DNA of 64,000 nucleotides from Glaciibacter superstes DSM 21135 (GCF_000421145.1 NZ_ATWH01000011.1:124001-188000), one strand, 5' to 3'. Positions 33,084-43,069 are shown, counted from the stretch's first letter. Notes: generated from the sequence alone by a model not told the origin. Made by a program: numbers and translations.

Positions 33084-36000
33084 CTATCGCAGTGCCGAGA
33101 TGCGCAGCACGATCGACTTCAGGTTCTGGATGCGCTGTTCATAGCGCGCCGCGAGCACGATCAACAGGACGCCGCCGGCGCCGAGCCATAGCCACCACGG
33201 AACCGCGCCGTAGGCGACGGAGATCCACGGCCACAACTGGGCGACGGCGTGAATCAGAAGAACAACGGCACCGATGAGGAATGGCGCCTGGAGCCTGCGC
33301 ACAGCGCCCACCACGAGCACGGCGATGGCGAGCACGCCCAGTGCGACCACCCGCCAAAGCGGGTTCGAGTCCAGATCGAGCAGGAGGGAGGGCGCAAGCA
33401 GGACGAGGAGCCCCGGTGCCAGCCACGGCCAGCTGCGCGCCTTCACAGCGGCGTCCAGGTGCAACCATCCTGTTGTGAGGAGTGCCAGCGCGATGGGAAC
33501 GGTGACGATCTCCAGCGGATCGGGTGCCCCACGGGTGAAGCCGGCAACCGCAGCGGCGGCAGCTGATGCAATGGCCACCCACGCGACAGGTACCGTCCAC
33601 GGTCGCCGGTTGTACCAGAAGGCGCACACGTGCAGAGCGGCGAAGAGCCACGCTAGCAGGCCGATACGGATCGTGGTCAGCTGCGAGTAATCGAGAGCGC
33701 CGATCTCGACGATGAGAATGCCGAGGATGGACGCGATCACGAGCACGGTTGCGACGACTGTCCTGGTGTCTCGTGTCGCTCGGGCGTCTCCAGGCTCGCC
33801 ATCGTCTTGCGCGGTGCCGGTGCGTACGATCAGCGTCGCGGCAATCATGACGAGGAATGCGGCCGGGAGCAGCCAGCCCTCCACCCGGGCATCCGCCTCG
33901 GTGCCGGGAGCAGACAACAGCGGCAGAAGCTGGCCCGCTGCGGTGACAACGACGGCGATGAGCCCGACAACAAAGGCCGGCCAGGCGAAGGACTGCCAGC
34001 GCGGTCGGTTGCAAAGCAGCGCGCCGGCAATGGTGACCAGTCCACCGACAATGAGCACGAGCACGGGCCTGAGCACTGTGCCGTCTGATGCGACTGTGCC
34101 GTCTGATGCGACCGTGCCGTCTGACGAGACGAGAGCGCTCGGCACCAGCCCGATCACGAGGGCAATGGATGCGAGCGCCGTGCTCGCGCGTGAGCGCAAC
34201 CGCGTGCTCTGTGCATCCGTGCTCTGTGCATCCGTACTCTGGGCATCCGTGTGCCTGACCAGCAGAACGGCCGCCACGATCGCCACCAACGCGGGTGCGG
34301 CGAGCCAGGCGTCGAAGCGGAGATCCGTTGTGCCACCCAGGTCTGCGGTGCTGAACAAGCGACTTGACTGGCTGATCGAGACTGCGAGGAGGCCGATCGC
34401 GCCCGCCAGACCTGCGGCTCCGAGATAGTGCGACCGGCTAGGCGTCCACCGCACCGCGCAGGCAACAAGCAGAAGCACGCCGGCAACAACCCCGACGACC
34501 AGGGCTTTGAATGGTGGTTCGATCGGCGCAAGTACGGCGATCGGCACGAGGGCCAGCACCAGCGCGACGAAGACCAGCAACGCTGCGACCGGACTGGTCG
34601 CCGCGTTGCGATCGACACGACCGAAGCGGCGGATCAGGTACGCCACGATGAGCAGAAGCGCTGCCACCGGCAGCACATACGCCTCGACAGCTTCGGTGCC
34701 GCTACTGTCAAGACCCATCCAGAGCGCTGCAGTTGCCAGAACGATTGAGACCCAACCGAGGTGACGACGGGGTGACCGGGAAGCGAACAATCCGTCGTCC
34801 GCACACGCTGCGACCAGGGCCGTCAGAGCGGCCATCAGGAGTACCAACCAGGCCAGAGTCGAATCGGTTACCACGATGAGAGAAGACATCGCTGCGAAGA
34901 ACACAGCGGGAACGAGCACGAGCGCGGCGCCGATCTCCAGAGCGATGCGGATGCGCACGCCCTGCTCTGGGCCGCTGTGGCTCTCATCACTCGGTCTCGT
35001 ATCGCTTCGGGATGCGAATCGGCCCACAAGCGCCGCGACAACAACAAGAAGGGCAACGGCCGGTGCGACGACGACACGCACTTCTGTCGTCGTACCCAAC
35101 GCGTCGGCTACCGAGTCCGCGAGTAGCAGCGCGGCGAAGGCGACGGCGGCGGCCGCGACCAGGCGCTCCACTTTGAGTGCGTACAGGGCGCCACGGAGAA
35201 CCCACACGATCGCCGCGGCCAGGAGAAGGGCGGCGCGCACTATTGAGGCGACAGGTTCAGGCTGTAGCAGCCCTGCCTGTTCCTGTGCATCCAGATTGGG
35301 TACGAGGGCGCCGACGTCCACAGTGAGGGCCACGATTGTGGGCAGGAGCAACGTCCAGAAGGCCCACCGGCGTTCTAGGGGTGTGAGCGCTCCACGCGCC
35401 ACGATCGCAATGATGAGCTGAAGGATGCCGGTGGCCAGAGCGAGGCCCGCAACACTGTTGACCAGGCTTGCGTCCACCCCAGGGTGAGCGGCCAGCATCA
35501 GCGCCAATGGCGCGTACGCGGCAGCGATCATGGTGAGGACAATGGCAACGGAAAGCAGGATCGCTCGCGCTGGGCCGGCAGGCCCCGCGAGATACCTCGC
35601 ACAGAATGCGGCGACAACCGCAGACACCGATCCGATCCACCACGTATCCGTGCTGGCCCAACTGACGAGGTAGCCGATGGCAACCGCGCCGGCAAAAAGA
35701 GCGATGAGGTGCGGTCGGAAGCTGCCGATCTCCACGCGTCGAATGAGGGCTGTCAGAAGCACGATGAGAGCGGCAGCGCCGAGCAGCAGGTAGCCGGCCA
35801 GTACCAGGACAAGTACTCCGGCCAGGGCAGGGAGCAGCAGAATGACGACCACGGCCAGCCAACCGACCCAACCACGCCTGGGCGCGAGTAGCCGCGCGGC
35901 GCCCCAGAACAGAATGGTCAGGGCGCCGACTGCGGCGAGGGCCAGGACGGCCCAGATGTTCTCAGCACGGGGTTCCGAGACCGGGCTGCCTGCGCCCGTC

Positions 36001-37580
36001 ACTCCTCGTGCAACGGACTCCGCCAACGGAAACACTGCGTAACCAGCGGTGAGCAGGGCGAAAAGCCCCGCGAAGGCCGCCGCGGTGATGCCGGCGCTCA
36101 TCGTCGGGGCGCGAAGTCGACCATTCGATTGCCGCCTGACGAGCGCCTCAGCCGAGAGCGCAAGCACGACGGCGACGACGATCGGGGCAGTGACGGCGAG
36201 GGTCACATCCTCCAGACGCGTTGCGAGAGCGGGGGCGACGGCAACCAGGGCGAACGCGCCCAGTGCTGCGGCAGCCGACGCGAAGAAGCGCGCTGCGCCA
36301 CCAGGGGCTTGGCCGACTCTCAGCACTGACCGTTCGACGGAGATAGTGGGTGAAATCGGCCGAATCGATCCTGATTCGCCCAGAATCTCCGTCGAACGGT
36401 CGTGAACGGGGCCAGCGAGTGCCACCCGGACATGGGCAAAGGCGACCAGGCCAACGACCAGCAGTGACCAGAGTGGCGCCCAGTCGGATTCCGATTCCAC
36501 AGCGAAGGCAACCAGCACCGCCCCGACCAGGGAGAACCCTCCGATGGAGTACAGAATGACGCGTTCCGCCTTCTGCCCCGTGTGGGTGAAGCGATGCAGC
36601 AACGCCGCAATCGCAGCACCGGCAAAGAGCAGGAACCAGCGTGTGGTGGTGTCGAGGTTCGGGGTGAGCCCAGCGAAGAGCAGACCGAGTCCGGGCGGAG
36701 CAGCGGCGAATCCGGCCACGCTGGCCACCCGGAGACCAGAAAGCGCGTGCCAGCCGAGGAACAGGGCGGCGCAGACGAGCAGGGCAATTCCCCAGTACAG
36801 TGGCCCGTCGGTGTCACCCAGCCCGAACATGTTGTTCTGCCTGATCGCCCAGGCGTCGAGCACCACCAGCACAACGGCGAGTGCGCCGATGCCCTCCGCC
36901 GTTGCGACGAGGTGTTTGCGGCGCAGGACGGCGGCGGTCGCGAGGGCGGCAGCGGTGAGCAGCCCGACGATCGCGGAGCGGAACTCAAGACCGGCGAGCA
37001 GCCAGGCGACCGTGAGGAAGAAGATAGCGGCAATGCTGACCAGAGAGACTCCGACGATGAGCAGCACGATCTGCACGCTGGAGCGCTTCGACTGGCGCGC
37101 GGTCCCGGTGGGTATGGCGGGCTGCGCGGCTGGCAGAGCAGCAGGAGCAGGTGGTGATGCAAGAGGCGCGGCCAGCGGGGGAGCCGCTACCTGCGACGCT
37201 TCCTGCGGCGCGCCGGCAGCGGGCGGGATCGGAAGCGGGGCCGGAGCCTGGATGGCACGTCCCGGTGCCTGCTTCTCGGCGTACGCGCGCTGCGCGTGCG
37301 CGACATCAAAACGGATGCGTCCGATGATCGACGCGCGCTCGTTCAGCGACGCCGCGGCATCCGTCGACGCTTTCAACAGCTGTGCTGCCGCCGGATGACG
37401 CAGGTCGAGCCCGCACGACGTGCAGACCTGGCCTGGAAGCGTCGTGAAGCAGGCAGGGCAGAGTGCGGAATCGGTGAGCGCGGCGGCGTTCTCCGGCCAG
37501 ATGATTCGACCGACGTACCTCGCATAACCGTCGTCAGATGGTGTTTCCGGCAACGCTTCCCCCGATCGGCCCGTGATCAC
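33084..37580 (-). CDS. Giant multi-pass membrane protein with N-terminal zinc ribbon (SCO7613-type)
   Basis: 1498 residues. The N-terminus has a zinc ribbon (C41xxC44 and C53xxC56: CPACFTTL, VCTSCGLD), then a short helical region, an Ala/Pro linker (about 115-165) and some forty hydrophobic segments to the end. I recognise the layout of the actinobacterial SCO7613 C-terminal-domain membrane proteins, whose function is unknown. Start: a GTG at 37580, or a TTG at 37553 preceded by GGGGGAA, which looks better. Internal short repeats (TDAQS and SDGTVA) are tandem DNA duplications. It lies between pncB and murI. Confidence 0.85.
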   Translation of the reverse strand: MITGRSGEALPETPSDDGYARYVGRIIWPENAAALTDSALCPACFTTLPGQVCTSCGLDLRHPAAAQLLKASTDAAASLNERASIIGRIRFDVAHAQRAYAEKQAPGRAIQAPAPLPIPPAAGAPQEASQVAAPPLAAPLASPPAPAALPAAQPAIPTGTARQSKRSSVQIVLLIVGVSLVSIAAIFFLTVAWLLAGLEFRSAIVGLLTAAALATAAVLRRKHLVATAEGIGALAVVLVVLDAWAIRQNNMFGLGDTDGPLYWGIALLVCAALFLGWHALSGLRVASVAGFAAAPPGLGLLFAGLTPNLDTTTRWFLLFAGAAIAALLHRFTHTGQKAERVILYSIGGFSLVGAVLVAFAVESESDWAPLWSLLVVGLVAFAHVRVALAGPVHDRSTEILGESGSIRPISPTISVERSVLRVGQAPGGAARFFASAAAALGAFALVAVAPALATRLEDVTLAVTAPIVVAVVLALSAEALVRRQSNGRLRAPTMSAGITAAAFAGLFALLTAGYAVFPLAESVARGVTGAGSPVSEPRAENIWAVLALAAVGALTILFWGAARLLAPRRGWVGWLAVVVILLLPALAGVLVLVLAGYLLLGAAALIVLLTALIRRVEIGSFRPHLIALFAGAVAIGYLVSWASTDTWWIGSVSAVVAAFCARYLAGPAGPARAILLSVAIVLTMIAAAYAPLALMLAAHPGVDASLVNSVAGLALATGILQLIIAIVARGALTPLERRWAFWTLLLPTIVALTVDVGALVPNLDAQEQAGLLQPEPVASIVRAALLLAAAIVWVLRGALYALKVERLVAAAAVAFAALLLADSVADALGTTTEVRVVVAPAVALLVVVAALVGRFASRSDTRPSDESHSGPEQGVRIRIALEIGAALVLVPAVFFAAMSSLIVVTDSTLAWLVLLMAALTALVAACADDGLFASRSPRRHLGWVSIVLATAALWMGLDSSGTEAVEAYVLPVAALLLIVAYLIRRFGRVDRNAATSPVAALLVFVALVLALVPIAVLAPIEPPFKALVVGVVAGVLLLVACAVRWTPSRSHYLGAAGLAGAIGLLAVSISQSSRLFSTADLGGTTDLRFDAWLAAPALVAIVAAVLLVRHTDAQSTDAQSTDAQSTRLRSRASTALASIALVIGLVPSALVSSDGTVASDGTVASDGTVLRPVLVLIVGGLVTIAGALLCNRPRWQSFAWPAFVVGLIAVVVTAAGQLLPLLSAPGTEADARVEGWLLPAAFLVMIAATLIVRTGTAQDDGEPGDARATRDTRTVVATVLVIASILGILIVEIGALDYSQLTTIRIGLLAWLFAALHVCAFWYNRRPWTVPVAWVAIASAAAAAVAGFTRGAPDPLEIVTVPIALALLTTGWLHLDAAVKARSWPWLAPGLLVLLAPSLLLDLDSNPLWRVVALGVLAIAVLVVGAVRRLQAPFLIGAVVLLIHAVAQLWPWISVAYGAVPWWLWLGAGGVLLIVLAARYEQRIQNLKSIVLRISALR
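34078..34250 (-). repeat. In-frame tandem duplications inside the giant membrane protein gene
   Basis: Two clusters. Around 34078-34128 an 18-bp unit (top strand near GTGCCGTCTGATGCGAC) is present three times, giving SDGTVA repeats. Around 34205-34250 a 15-bp unit near GTGCTCTGTGCATCC occurs three times, giving TDAQS repeats. Both keep the frame and sit in predicted loops. Confidence 0.75.
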
Positions 37581-37617
37581 AGGTTAGCGGGAGATGGCGC
37601 GACTAAGCTTGCTCAAC

Positions 37618-38457
37618 GTGACTGACGCACCGATTGGGATCTTCGACTCCGGGGTCGGTGGGCTCACTGTCGCCCGTGCAATCAAGGATCAGTTGCCGAA
37701 CGAATCCCTTCTCTACATCGGCGATACGGCGCACTCGCCATACGGACCGAAGAAGATCGCTGACGTGCGAGGGTACGCACTCGAGGTGCTCGACGACCTG
37801 GTGGCGCAAGACGTGAAGCTCCTCGTGATTGCTTGCAATACGGCGTCGGCGGCGATGCTCCGCGATGCACGTGAGCGCTACAGCGTTCCGGTGATCGAGG
37901 TTATCCAGCCGGCCGTGCGGCGTGCTGTCGGCTCCACCAGAAACAACCGGGTCGGCGTGATCGGCACGGCAGGCACCGTCAATTCGCGCGCCTATGAAGA
38001 TGCATTCGCCGCGGCCACCAACCTGAGCCTCTTCACTCAGGCCTGCCCCCGATTTGTCGAATTCGTCGAGGCCGGGGTCACCACCGGTGATGAGGTGCTC
38101 GCTGTCGCCGAGACCTATCTCGCACCGCTGCGGGAGGCCGGCGTCGACACACTGGTGCTTGGCTGCACCCACTACCCGTTCCTGAAGGGTGCCATCTCCT
38201 ATGTGATGGGCGATGACGTCACCCTGGTTTCGAGCGACACTGAGACGGCGAACGACGTGTACCGGGTGCTCGTGAGCCAGAACCTGCTGCGCACCGTCGA
38301 CGCCCCACCCACCTATCGTTATGAGGCGACAGGGGACAGCGCAACGGAGTTCCTGCGCCTGGCCCATCGTTTGATCGGCCCGGAGGTCGACGTCGTAGAC
38401 CTCGTGCACACCGGTGCCATTTCATTACCAACCCGAAAACTCAGGGAGAACGCGTGA
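37618..38457 (+). CDS. murI: Glutamate racemase
   Basis: 279 residues from a GTG at 37618; an upstream in-frame ATG at 37594 would add eight residues but has no RBS. It makes D-glutamate for peptidoglycan. Landmarks: [27 protein letters not shown], the two catalytic cysteines C73 (ACNTAS) and C183 (LGCTHYPFL). A TAAGCT hexamer 8 nt before the GTG suggests a very short or absent leader. The 3' end overlaps rph by 4 nt. Confidence 0.96.
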   Translation: MTDAPIGIFDSGVGGLTVARAIKDQLPNESLLYIGDTAHSPYGPKKIADVRGYALEVLDDLVAQDVKLLVIACNTASAAMLRDARERYSVPVIEVIQPAVRRAVGSTRNNRVGVIGTAGTVNSRAYEDAFAAATNLSLFTQACPRFVEFVEAGVTTGDEVLAVAETYLAPLREAGVDTLVLGCTHYPFLKGAISYVMGDDVTLVSSDTETANDVYRVLVSQNLLRTVDAPPTYRYEATGDSATEFLRLAHRLIGPEVDVVDLVHTGAISLPTRKLRENA

Positions 38458-39221
38458 CCGACCCCCAGCCATCCGCCGTCAACCAGCCGGCGGAAATCGT
38501 GCGCAGCGACGGCCGCGCCACAGACCAGCTTCGTGCAATCACCATCGAACGAGGGTGGAGCGACCAGGCAGAGGGGTCTGCACTGATCTCCTTCGGCCGC
38601 ACCAAAGTTCTGTGCACGGCATCCTTCACCAACGGTGTTCCACGGTGGATGGCTGGAAAGGGCAAAGGGTGGGTCACTGCCGAATACGCGATGCTGCCTC
38701 GCTCGACGAACGAACGTATGGGGCGCGAGTCGGTCAAGGGGAAGATCGGCGGGCGCACCCATGAGATCAGCCGCCTGATCGGGCGCAGTCTTCGCGCCGT
38801 GGTCGACATGAAGGCCCTCGGCGAGAACACCATCGTCATCGACTGCGACGTTCTGCAGGCCGACGGCGGCACGCGCACGGCGGCCATCACCGGGGCCTAC
38901 GTCGCACTTGCCGATGCGCTCGAATGGGGCAGGGCCAAGAAGTTCATCGGCCAGAAGGCCACACCGCTTATCGACAGCGTCGCCGCTGTCTCGGTCGGGA
39001 TCATCGATGGCACACCCATGCTCGATCTGGCATATGTCGAGGACGTCAGGGCCGAGACTGACATGAATGTGGTCGTCACCGGGCGCGGCCTGTTCGTTGA
39101 AGTGCAGGGCACAGCAGAAGGTGCGCCGTTCGACCGCCGCGAACTGGACTCGCTGCTCGACCTCGCGGTCGGTGGCGCGGCAACGCTGACCGGGCTCCAG
39201 ACCACCGCTCTCGAGGCCTGA
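38454..39221 (+). CDS. rph: Ribonuclease PH
   Basis: 255 residues from a GTG that overlaps the murI stop. A phosphate-dependent 3'-exonuclease that trims tRNA precursors. Signatures: [40 protein letters not shown], and the catalytic/phosphate region '[23 protein letters not shown]'. Full length, no unusual features. Part of the coupled murI-rph-rdgB run seen in many actinobacteria. Confidence 0.97.
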   Translation: MTDPQPSAVNQPAEIVRSDGRATDQLRAITIERGWSDQAEGSALISFGRTKVLCTASFTNGVPRWMAGKGKGWVTAEYAMLPRSTNERMGRESVKGKIGGRTHEISRLIGRSLRAVVDMKALGENTIVIDCDVLQADGGTRTAAITGAYVALADALEWGRAKKFIGQKATPLIDSVAAVSVGIIDGTPMLDLAYVEDVRAETDMNVVVTGRGLFVEVQGTAEGAPFDRRELDSLLDLAVGGAATLTGLQTTALEA

Positions 39222-39224
39222 CCG

Positions 39225-39815
39225 GTGCAGGTCGTCCTCGCCACTCACAACGCCGGCAAAGTCGAAGAACTCCGCCGCATCCTGGACGGCACACTCCCGG
39301 GCCTCGAGGTTCTGTCGTACGACGGCTCAGAGCCGGTGGAGAGCGGCGCGACGTTCGCCGAGAACTCACTGCTCAAAGCCAGGGCCGCTGCTGCGTTCAC
39401 CGGGCTCCCGGCCATCGCCGATGACTCCGGCATCTGCGTCGATGTCCTAGGAGGGTGTCCAGGGATCTTCTCCGCCCGCTGGGCGGGCCCGGCCCGAGAC
39501 GCCGGAGACAACCTGCACCTGCTGCTCTGGCAGATCAGCGACCTAACCGAGGAACACCGCGCCGCACACTTCACCTGCGTTGCCGCCATCGCACTGCCAG
39601 ACGGCACTGAGCGATACGTGACCGGTGAGTGGCCTGGGCGAATCCTGCCGGAGCCCGCCGGCACTGGTGGTTTCGGTTACGACCCGATCTTCCTCCCAGA
39701 CGGTCACAGTGTGTCGGCAGCGGAACTGCCTGACGGTGAGAAAGACCGGATCAGCCACCGGGCCAGGGCGTTCGGCCAGCTCATTCCGGTACTTGAGGAG
39801 CTTCTCGGCAGCTGA
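39225..39815 (+). CDS. rdgB: Non-canonical purine NTP pyrophosphatase (RdgB/Ham1)
   Basis: 196 residues from a GTG 3 nt after rph. It hydrolyses ITP, dITP and XTP to keep damaged purines out of nucleic acids. Motifs: VVLATHNAGKVEELR at the N-terminus, AIADDSGICVDVLGGCPGIFSARWAG, and GGFGYDPIFLPDG. Last gene of the run; a strong symmetrical hairpin follows 10 nt after the stop. Confidence 0.97.
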   Translation: MQVVLATHNAGKVEELRRILDGTLPGLEVLSYDGSEPVESGATFAENSLLKARAAAAFTGLPAIADDSGICVDVLGGCPGIFSARWAGPARDAGDNLHLLLWQISDLTEEHRAAHFTCVAAIALPDGTERYVTGEWPGRILPEPAGTGGFGYDPIFLPDGHSVSAAELPDGEKDRISHRARAFGQLIPVLEELLGS

Positions 39816-39825
39816 GCGCCCTGTT

Positions 39826-39854
39826 AATCAACCCGGCGACACACCGGGTTGATT
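39826..39854. terminator. Hairpin terminator after rdgB
   Basis: AATCAACCCGG (39826-39836) and CCGGGTTGATT (39844-39854), an 11-bp perfect stem with a 7-nt loop. It starts 10 nt after the rdgB stop and ends the murI-rph-rdgB unit. No long U-tract. Confidence 0.75.
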
Positions 39855-39941
39855 CAGACGCATGCTGCAGCTGAGAATGGCACTCATTCCTATCTGGCGG
39901 TCACGCTGGCTATCGCGCTCCGGCGCTCGTACGGTGGAGTC

Positions 39942-40853
39942 ATGGGACACGATCACGGCCACGCAACACAGGCGAATCGCACGCGCCTGTCGATCGCGAT
40001 CGGCATTATCGGCGTCTCCCTTGTGGTCGAAATCGTCGGCGCCTGGTTGTCTGGTTCGCTCGCGCTGCTCGCCGACGCCGGGCACATGTTCTCCGACCTC
40101 GCCGGTCTTATCATCGCTCTGACCGCCACCGTGGTCGCTGCGCGCCCGGCAACGGACCGCCAGACCTTCGGCTACCAGCGAGCCGAAGTGTTCGCCGCAC
40201 TCATCAACGGCCTGATCCTGATTGCCGTCGCGATCTCCGTCGTCATCGGAGCTGTGATTCGGCTGACGGGGCAGTCCGAGACCGAGGTTCATGCGAGCCC
40301 GCTGCTGATCGTTGCGATCATCGGACTCGTTGCCAACATCTGTGCCCTGCTGCTGTTGCGGCCCGCCGCCGGCAACTCCATCAACATGCGCGGCGCCTAC
40401 CTCGAAGTCCTTGGCGACACCATCGGCTCGCTGGCGGTGATAGGAGCGGCCATCGTAATCCTCACCACGGGCTTCGTGCAGGCGGATGCCATCGCCTCGC
40501 TGGCCATCGCCGTCATGATCGCCCCGCGCGCATTTTCACTCCTGCGCGATGTGGTGCGCGTACTGAGCGAATCTGCGCCTGCAGACACCGATGTCGCCGA
40601 GATCCGGAAGCACATCCTCGGCACCGCAGGCGTCGTCGATGTGCACGATGTGCACGTCTGGGCGATCACCTCAGGAGCACCGGTGTTCACTGCCCACGTG
40701 GTGGTCGAGCCTGCCGTGCTCCGCGGGGGTGGCGCCGGAAAGCTACTCGATGACCTGGGCGGATGCCTGTCAGATCACTTCGACGTTGCGCATTCCACGT
40801 TCCAGATCGAACCTGCTGAGCACGCGGCGCATGAGGATCAGGCCCACAACTGA
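39942..40853 (+). CDS. Cation diffusion facilitator (CzcD/ZitB-like) metal exporter
   Basis: 303 residues from the ATG at 39942. The His-rich start MGHDHGHATQ and six transmembrane segments are typical. Metal site residues are in LALLADAGHMFSDLAGL (HxxxD) in TM2 and LEVLGDTIGSLAV in TM5 (again with D at the family position). The C-terminal cytoplasmic domain (VVDVHDVHVWAITSG) is the usual ferredoxin-like metal sensor. Zinc is the most likely substrate (family knowledge). The promoter is probably leaderless: TACGGT six bases before the ATG. Confidence 0.93.
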   Translation: MGHDHGHATQANRTRLSIAIGIIGVSLVVEIVGAWLSGSLALLADAGHMFSDLAGLIIALTATVVAARPATDRQTFGYQRAEVFAALINGLILIAVAISVVIGAVIRLTGQSETEVHASPLLIVAIIGLVANICALLLLRPAAGNSINMRGAYLEVLGDTIGSLAVIGAAIVILTTGFVQADAIASLAIAVMIAPRAFSLLRDVVRVLSESAPADTDVAEIRKHILGTAGVVDVHDVHVWAITSGAPVFTAHVVVEPAVLRGGGAGKLLDDLGGCLSDHFDVAHSTFQIEPAEHAAHEDQAHN

Positions 40854-40862
40854 AACGCCCGG

Positions 40863-41597
40863 CTACTCGTGCTTTCCGTCGTGTTCCGTGCTGAAGACCT
40901 CTGGGTCAAGCACCAGCTTGTCTGTTTCGACCTGTGCGTTCCGCGCTGAACGCTTCGCCTTGATGGTCGACTGCACGTAGTGATACACGGTCGGCACGAG
41001 CGTCACAACCACAGCGCCGAGCAGGATCACGTCGATGTACGACTTCACAAATTCAGCGACGGGTGGAATCAAGTTGAGCATGTACCCGGCAAAAGTGAGG
41101 CCCGCACCCCAGATCATTGCGCCGATGAAGTTGTAGAGCGAGTACTTTTTGTAGTTCATGTGCCCGACGCCCGCGGCGACAGGAGCGAAGGTGCGCACGA
41201 TGGGCACAAAGCGGGCGAGGATGACGGCGATACCACCGAACCGTTCGAAGAACGAGTTGGTGCGGCGCACGTTCTCAACGCTGAAGATGCCGGACTCCTT
41301 GCGTTCGAAGACGCGGGGTCCGAGCTTGTGGCCGATCAGATAACCGACCTCACCACCCAGGAAGGCGGCCGCTCCGATTGCGAGGCAGACCCACCAGATG
41401 TCGATCATGATGAGGCTCCCGGTCACCAAGCCCGTGATGACGAGCAGCGTGTCGCCCGGAAGCAGGAATCCGACGAGCAGCCCGGTTTCGGCAAAGACGA
41501 TCGCGCACACCACAACGAGGGCCCAGGGGCCAGCCGAGTTGATGATCAGTTCCGGGTCGAGCCAGGGAATGAGTGCGGTGTGGATGGCGAGCTCCAG
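40863..41597 (-). CDS. DedA-family membrane protein, probable CTG start
   Basis: 244 residues if read from a CTG at 41597. The first ATG/GTG/TTG in frame is a GTG at 41513, which would cut off the conserved leading segment ELAIHTALIPWLDPELII and most of the first helix; the frame closes with TGA three codons before the CTG. DedA signatures: FAETGLLVGFLLPGDTLL, 'FFERFGGIAVILARFVPIVRTFAPVAAGVGHMNY' with the conserved arginines, and NFIGAMIWG. DedA proteins act in lipid-carrier (undecaprenyl phosphate) or phospholipid flipping. Convergent with the CDF gene, 9 nt apart. Confidence 0.85.
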   Translation of the reverse strand: MELAIHTALIPWLDPELIINSAGPWALVVVCAIVFAETGLLVGFLLPGDTLLVITGLVTGSLIMIDIWWVCLAIGAAAFLGGEVGYLIGHKLGPRVFERKESGIFSVENVRRTNSFFERFGGIAVILARFVPIVRTFAPVAAGVGHMNYKKYSLYNFIGAMIWGAGLTFAGYMLNLIPPVAEFVKSYIDVILLGAVVVTLVPTVYHYVQSTIKAKRSARNAQVETDKLVLDPEVFSTEHDGKHE

Positions 41598-41681
41598 TCG
41601 TCGTCAGATAGCGTGGCGGTGGCGGCAGCAAGTCGGATGCCGCGTTCCAGAGTAACGTGCCTCACCGAGATTGTGCCGGGA

Positions 41682-42371
41682 TTATTCGGGGGGATTCCCC
41701 CCGAATTCGTGGGGCTGCGCGACGACGGATTCTCGCTTTTTGATCGTCTCCGCTCGGTCGGCGCGCCAGGTGCGATACCCGAACACGATGGAGGCGACGA
41801 TGAAGAATCCGGCAATGATGTACGCCGCGTTCTTCACCCCGGGAATCGAAGCGGCGTAGAACCCGGTGAGGGTGATGCCGACTCCCCAGGCCAGCGCGCC
41901 GACGAGGTTGCTGCTGAGAAACCTGTAGTAGTTCATACGGCCCACCCCGGCGATGACCGGGACGAGCACCCGCGCCCACGGCATGAAGCGGGCGATCACC
42001 ACAGACCACCAGCCGAACTTCCGGTAGAACGATTCGGTTTTCACGATCGCGAGTTGGGTGCGCCGCCCGCCGTGGCGGTCGAGGTAGCCGCGGCCGTACC
42101 GTCGGCCGAGGAGGAAGCCGACCTGGTCGCCGAGGAACGCCGCGATTCCGGTTCCGGTGGCAAGGATGACGATACTGAGGTTCGACGTTGATGCCGCGAC
42201 GAGCCCGGAAGCGAAGAGCAGTGAGTCGCCGGTCACGAAGGGGATGAAGACCCCGAGGAGGAGCGCGGTGCCGGCGAAGACGAGACCCCAGATGACCACG
42301 TAGAACACGATGACGCCGGCCTGGGCGAACACATCATTCAGTTGGTTGCTGAGCGCCGAGGAGTGGAGCAC
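41682..42371 (-). CDS. DedA-family membrane protein, second copy
   Basis: 229 residues from a GTG 2 nt after the heme oxygenase stop. It contains LLLGVFIPFVTGDSLLFASGLVA, the 'FYRKFGWWSVVIARFMPWARVLVPVIAGVGRMNYYRF' DedA core with the two conserved arginines, and LVGALAWGVGITLTGF. Sequence similarity to the neighbouring DedA gene is moderate, so this is an old duplication or independent acquisition. Likely a flippase-type lipid transporter. Co-transcribed with the heme oxygenase. Confidence 0.87.
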   Translation of the reverse strand: MLHSSALSNQLNDVFAQAGVIVFYVVIWGLVFAGTALLLGVFIPFVTGDSLLFASGLVAASTSNLSIVILATGTGIAAFLGDQVGFLLGRRYGRGYLDRHGGRRTQLAIVKTESFYRKFGWWSVVIARFMPWARVLVPVIAGVGRMNYYRFLSSNLVGALAWGVGITLTGFYAASIPGVKNAAYIIAGFFIVASIVFGYRTWRADRAETIKKRESVVAQPHEFGGNPPE

Positions 42372-42373
42372 TC

Positions 42374-43069
42374 CTAGGCCGCCAGTTCGTCGAATATTGC
42401 CCCGTTGAAGGTGAATGCGGCGTCTACTTCAGCAACGAGGTCGTCTACCTCCTCCTTCGACAGGGTGAGGGCGTTCAGGCCGTCGCGGTAGGCGCGCTTG
42501 TATTTGACGATGTCGCCGATGTCGTCGAAACGGTAGAACGAGAGCTGTTCCGCGGTTGCTCCGTAGTGGCGTGCGACCAGGCGCGAGATGGCCTGGCCGC
42601 CAGAGAGATCGCCGAGGTACCTGGTGTAGTGGTGGGCCAGGCAGCGAAGGTTGTCAGATTGGGCAAGTGCGCGCAGATGAGTGACATACGCCACGGTGGC
42701 TGGCAGCGGGGGATGTTCACGTCGCCAGTCACTCACGCCGAGGGCGGTGAGGTCATTTTCGATGGTGGCCAGGCGGGCGAGTGTCGGATCGAACAGGTCG
42801 AGTGACTTCACTCTGACCACGAGTTCTTCGAGTGCTTCGTAGACCCAGGCATACTGCGCGAGATAGCGGGTGTAGTCGGCCAGTGACCGCTGGCCGCGCA
42901 TCAGTTCGGTGATAAAGGTGCGCTGTTCGGTGCTGCGGTGCTGTTCGGCCGAGCTTGACCGGATGTGGTCGGCCAGATCGACTGGTGTGTCGGTGATCGT
43001 TGCCTCGGTGATCATCGGGTCGGAGTTCGTCGGCTCCGTGATCGTCAGGTCGGTGATCGTCGGGTTCAT
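42374..43069 (-). CDS. Heme oxygenase (biliverdin-producing, HmuO type)
   Basis: 231 residues from an ATG at 43069; the frame continues upstream through tRNA-Leu, which is shadow. Heme is cleaved to biliverdin, CO and iron. The proximal heme ligand is H44 (SSSAEQHRSTEQRTF) and the distal helix is YLGDLSGGQAISRL. Before the domain, residues 1-30 are Thr/Ile repeats (TITDLTITEPT, TEATITDT) from a duplicated DNA stretch. A DtxR-like iron box precedes the gene, matching a role in iron recovery from heme. Confidence 0.93.
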   Translation of the reverse strand: MNPTITDLTITEPTNSDPMITEATITDTPVDLADHIRSSSAEQHRSTEQRTFITELMRGQRSLADYTRYLAQYAWVYEALEELVVRVKSLDLFDPTLARLATIENDLTALGVSDWRREHPPLPATVAYVTHLRALAQSDNLRCLAHHYTRYLGDLSGGQAISRLVARHYGATAEQLSFYRFDDIGDIVKYKRAYRDGLNALTLSKEEVDDLVAEVDAAFTFNGAIFDELAA

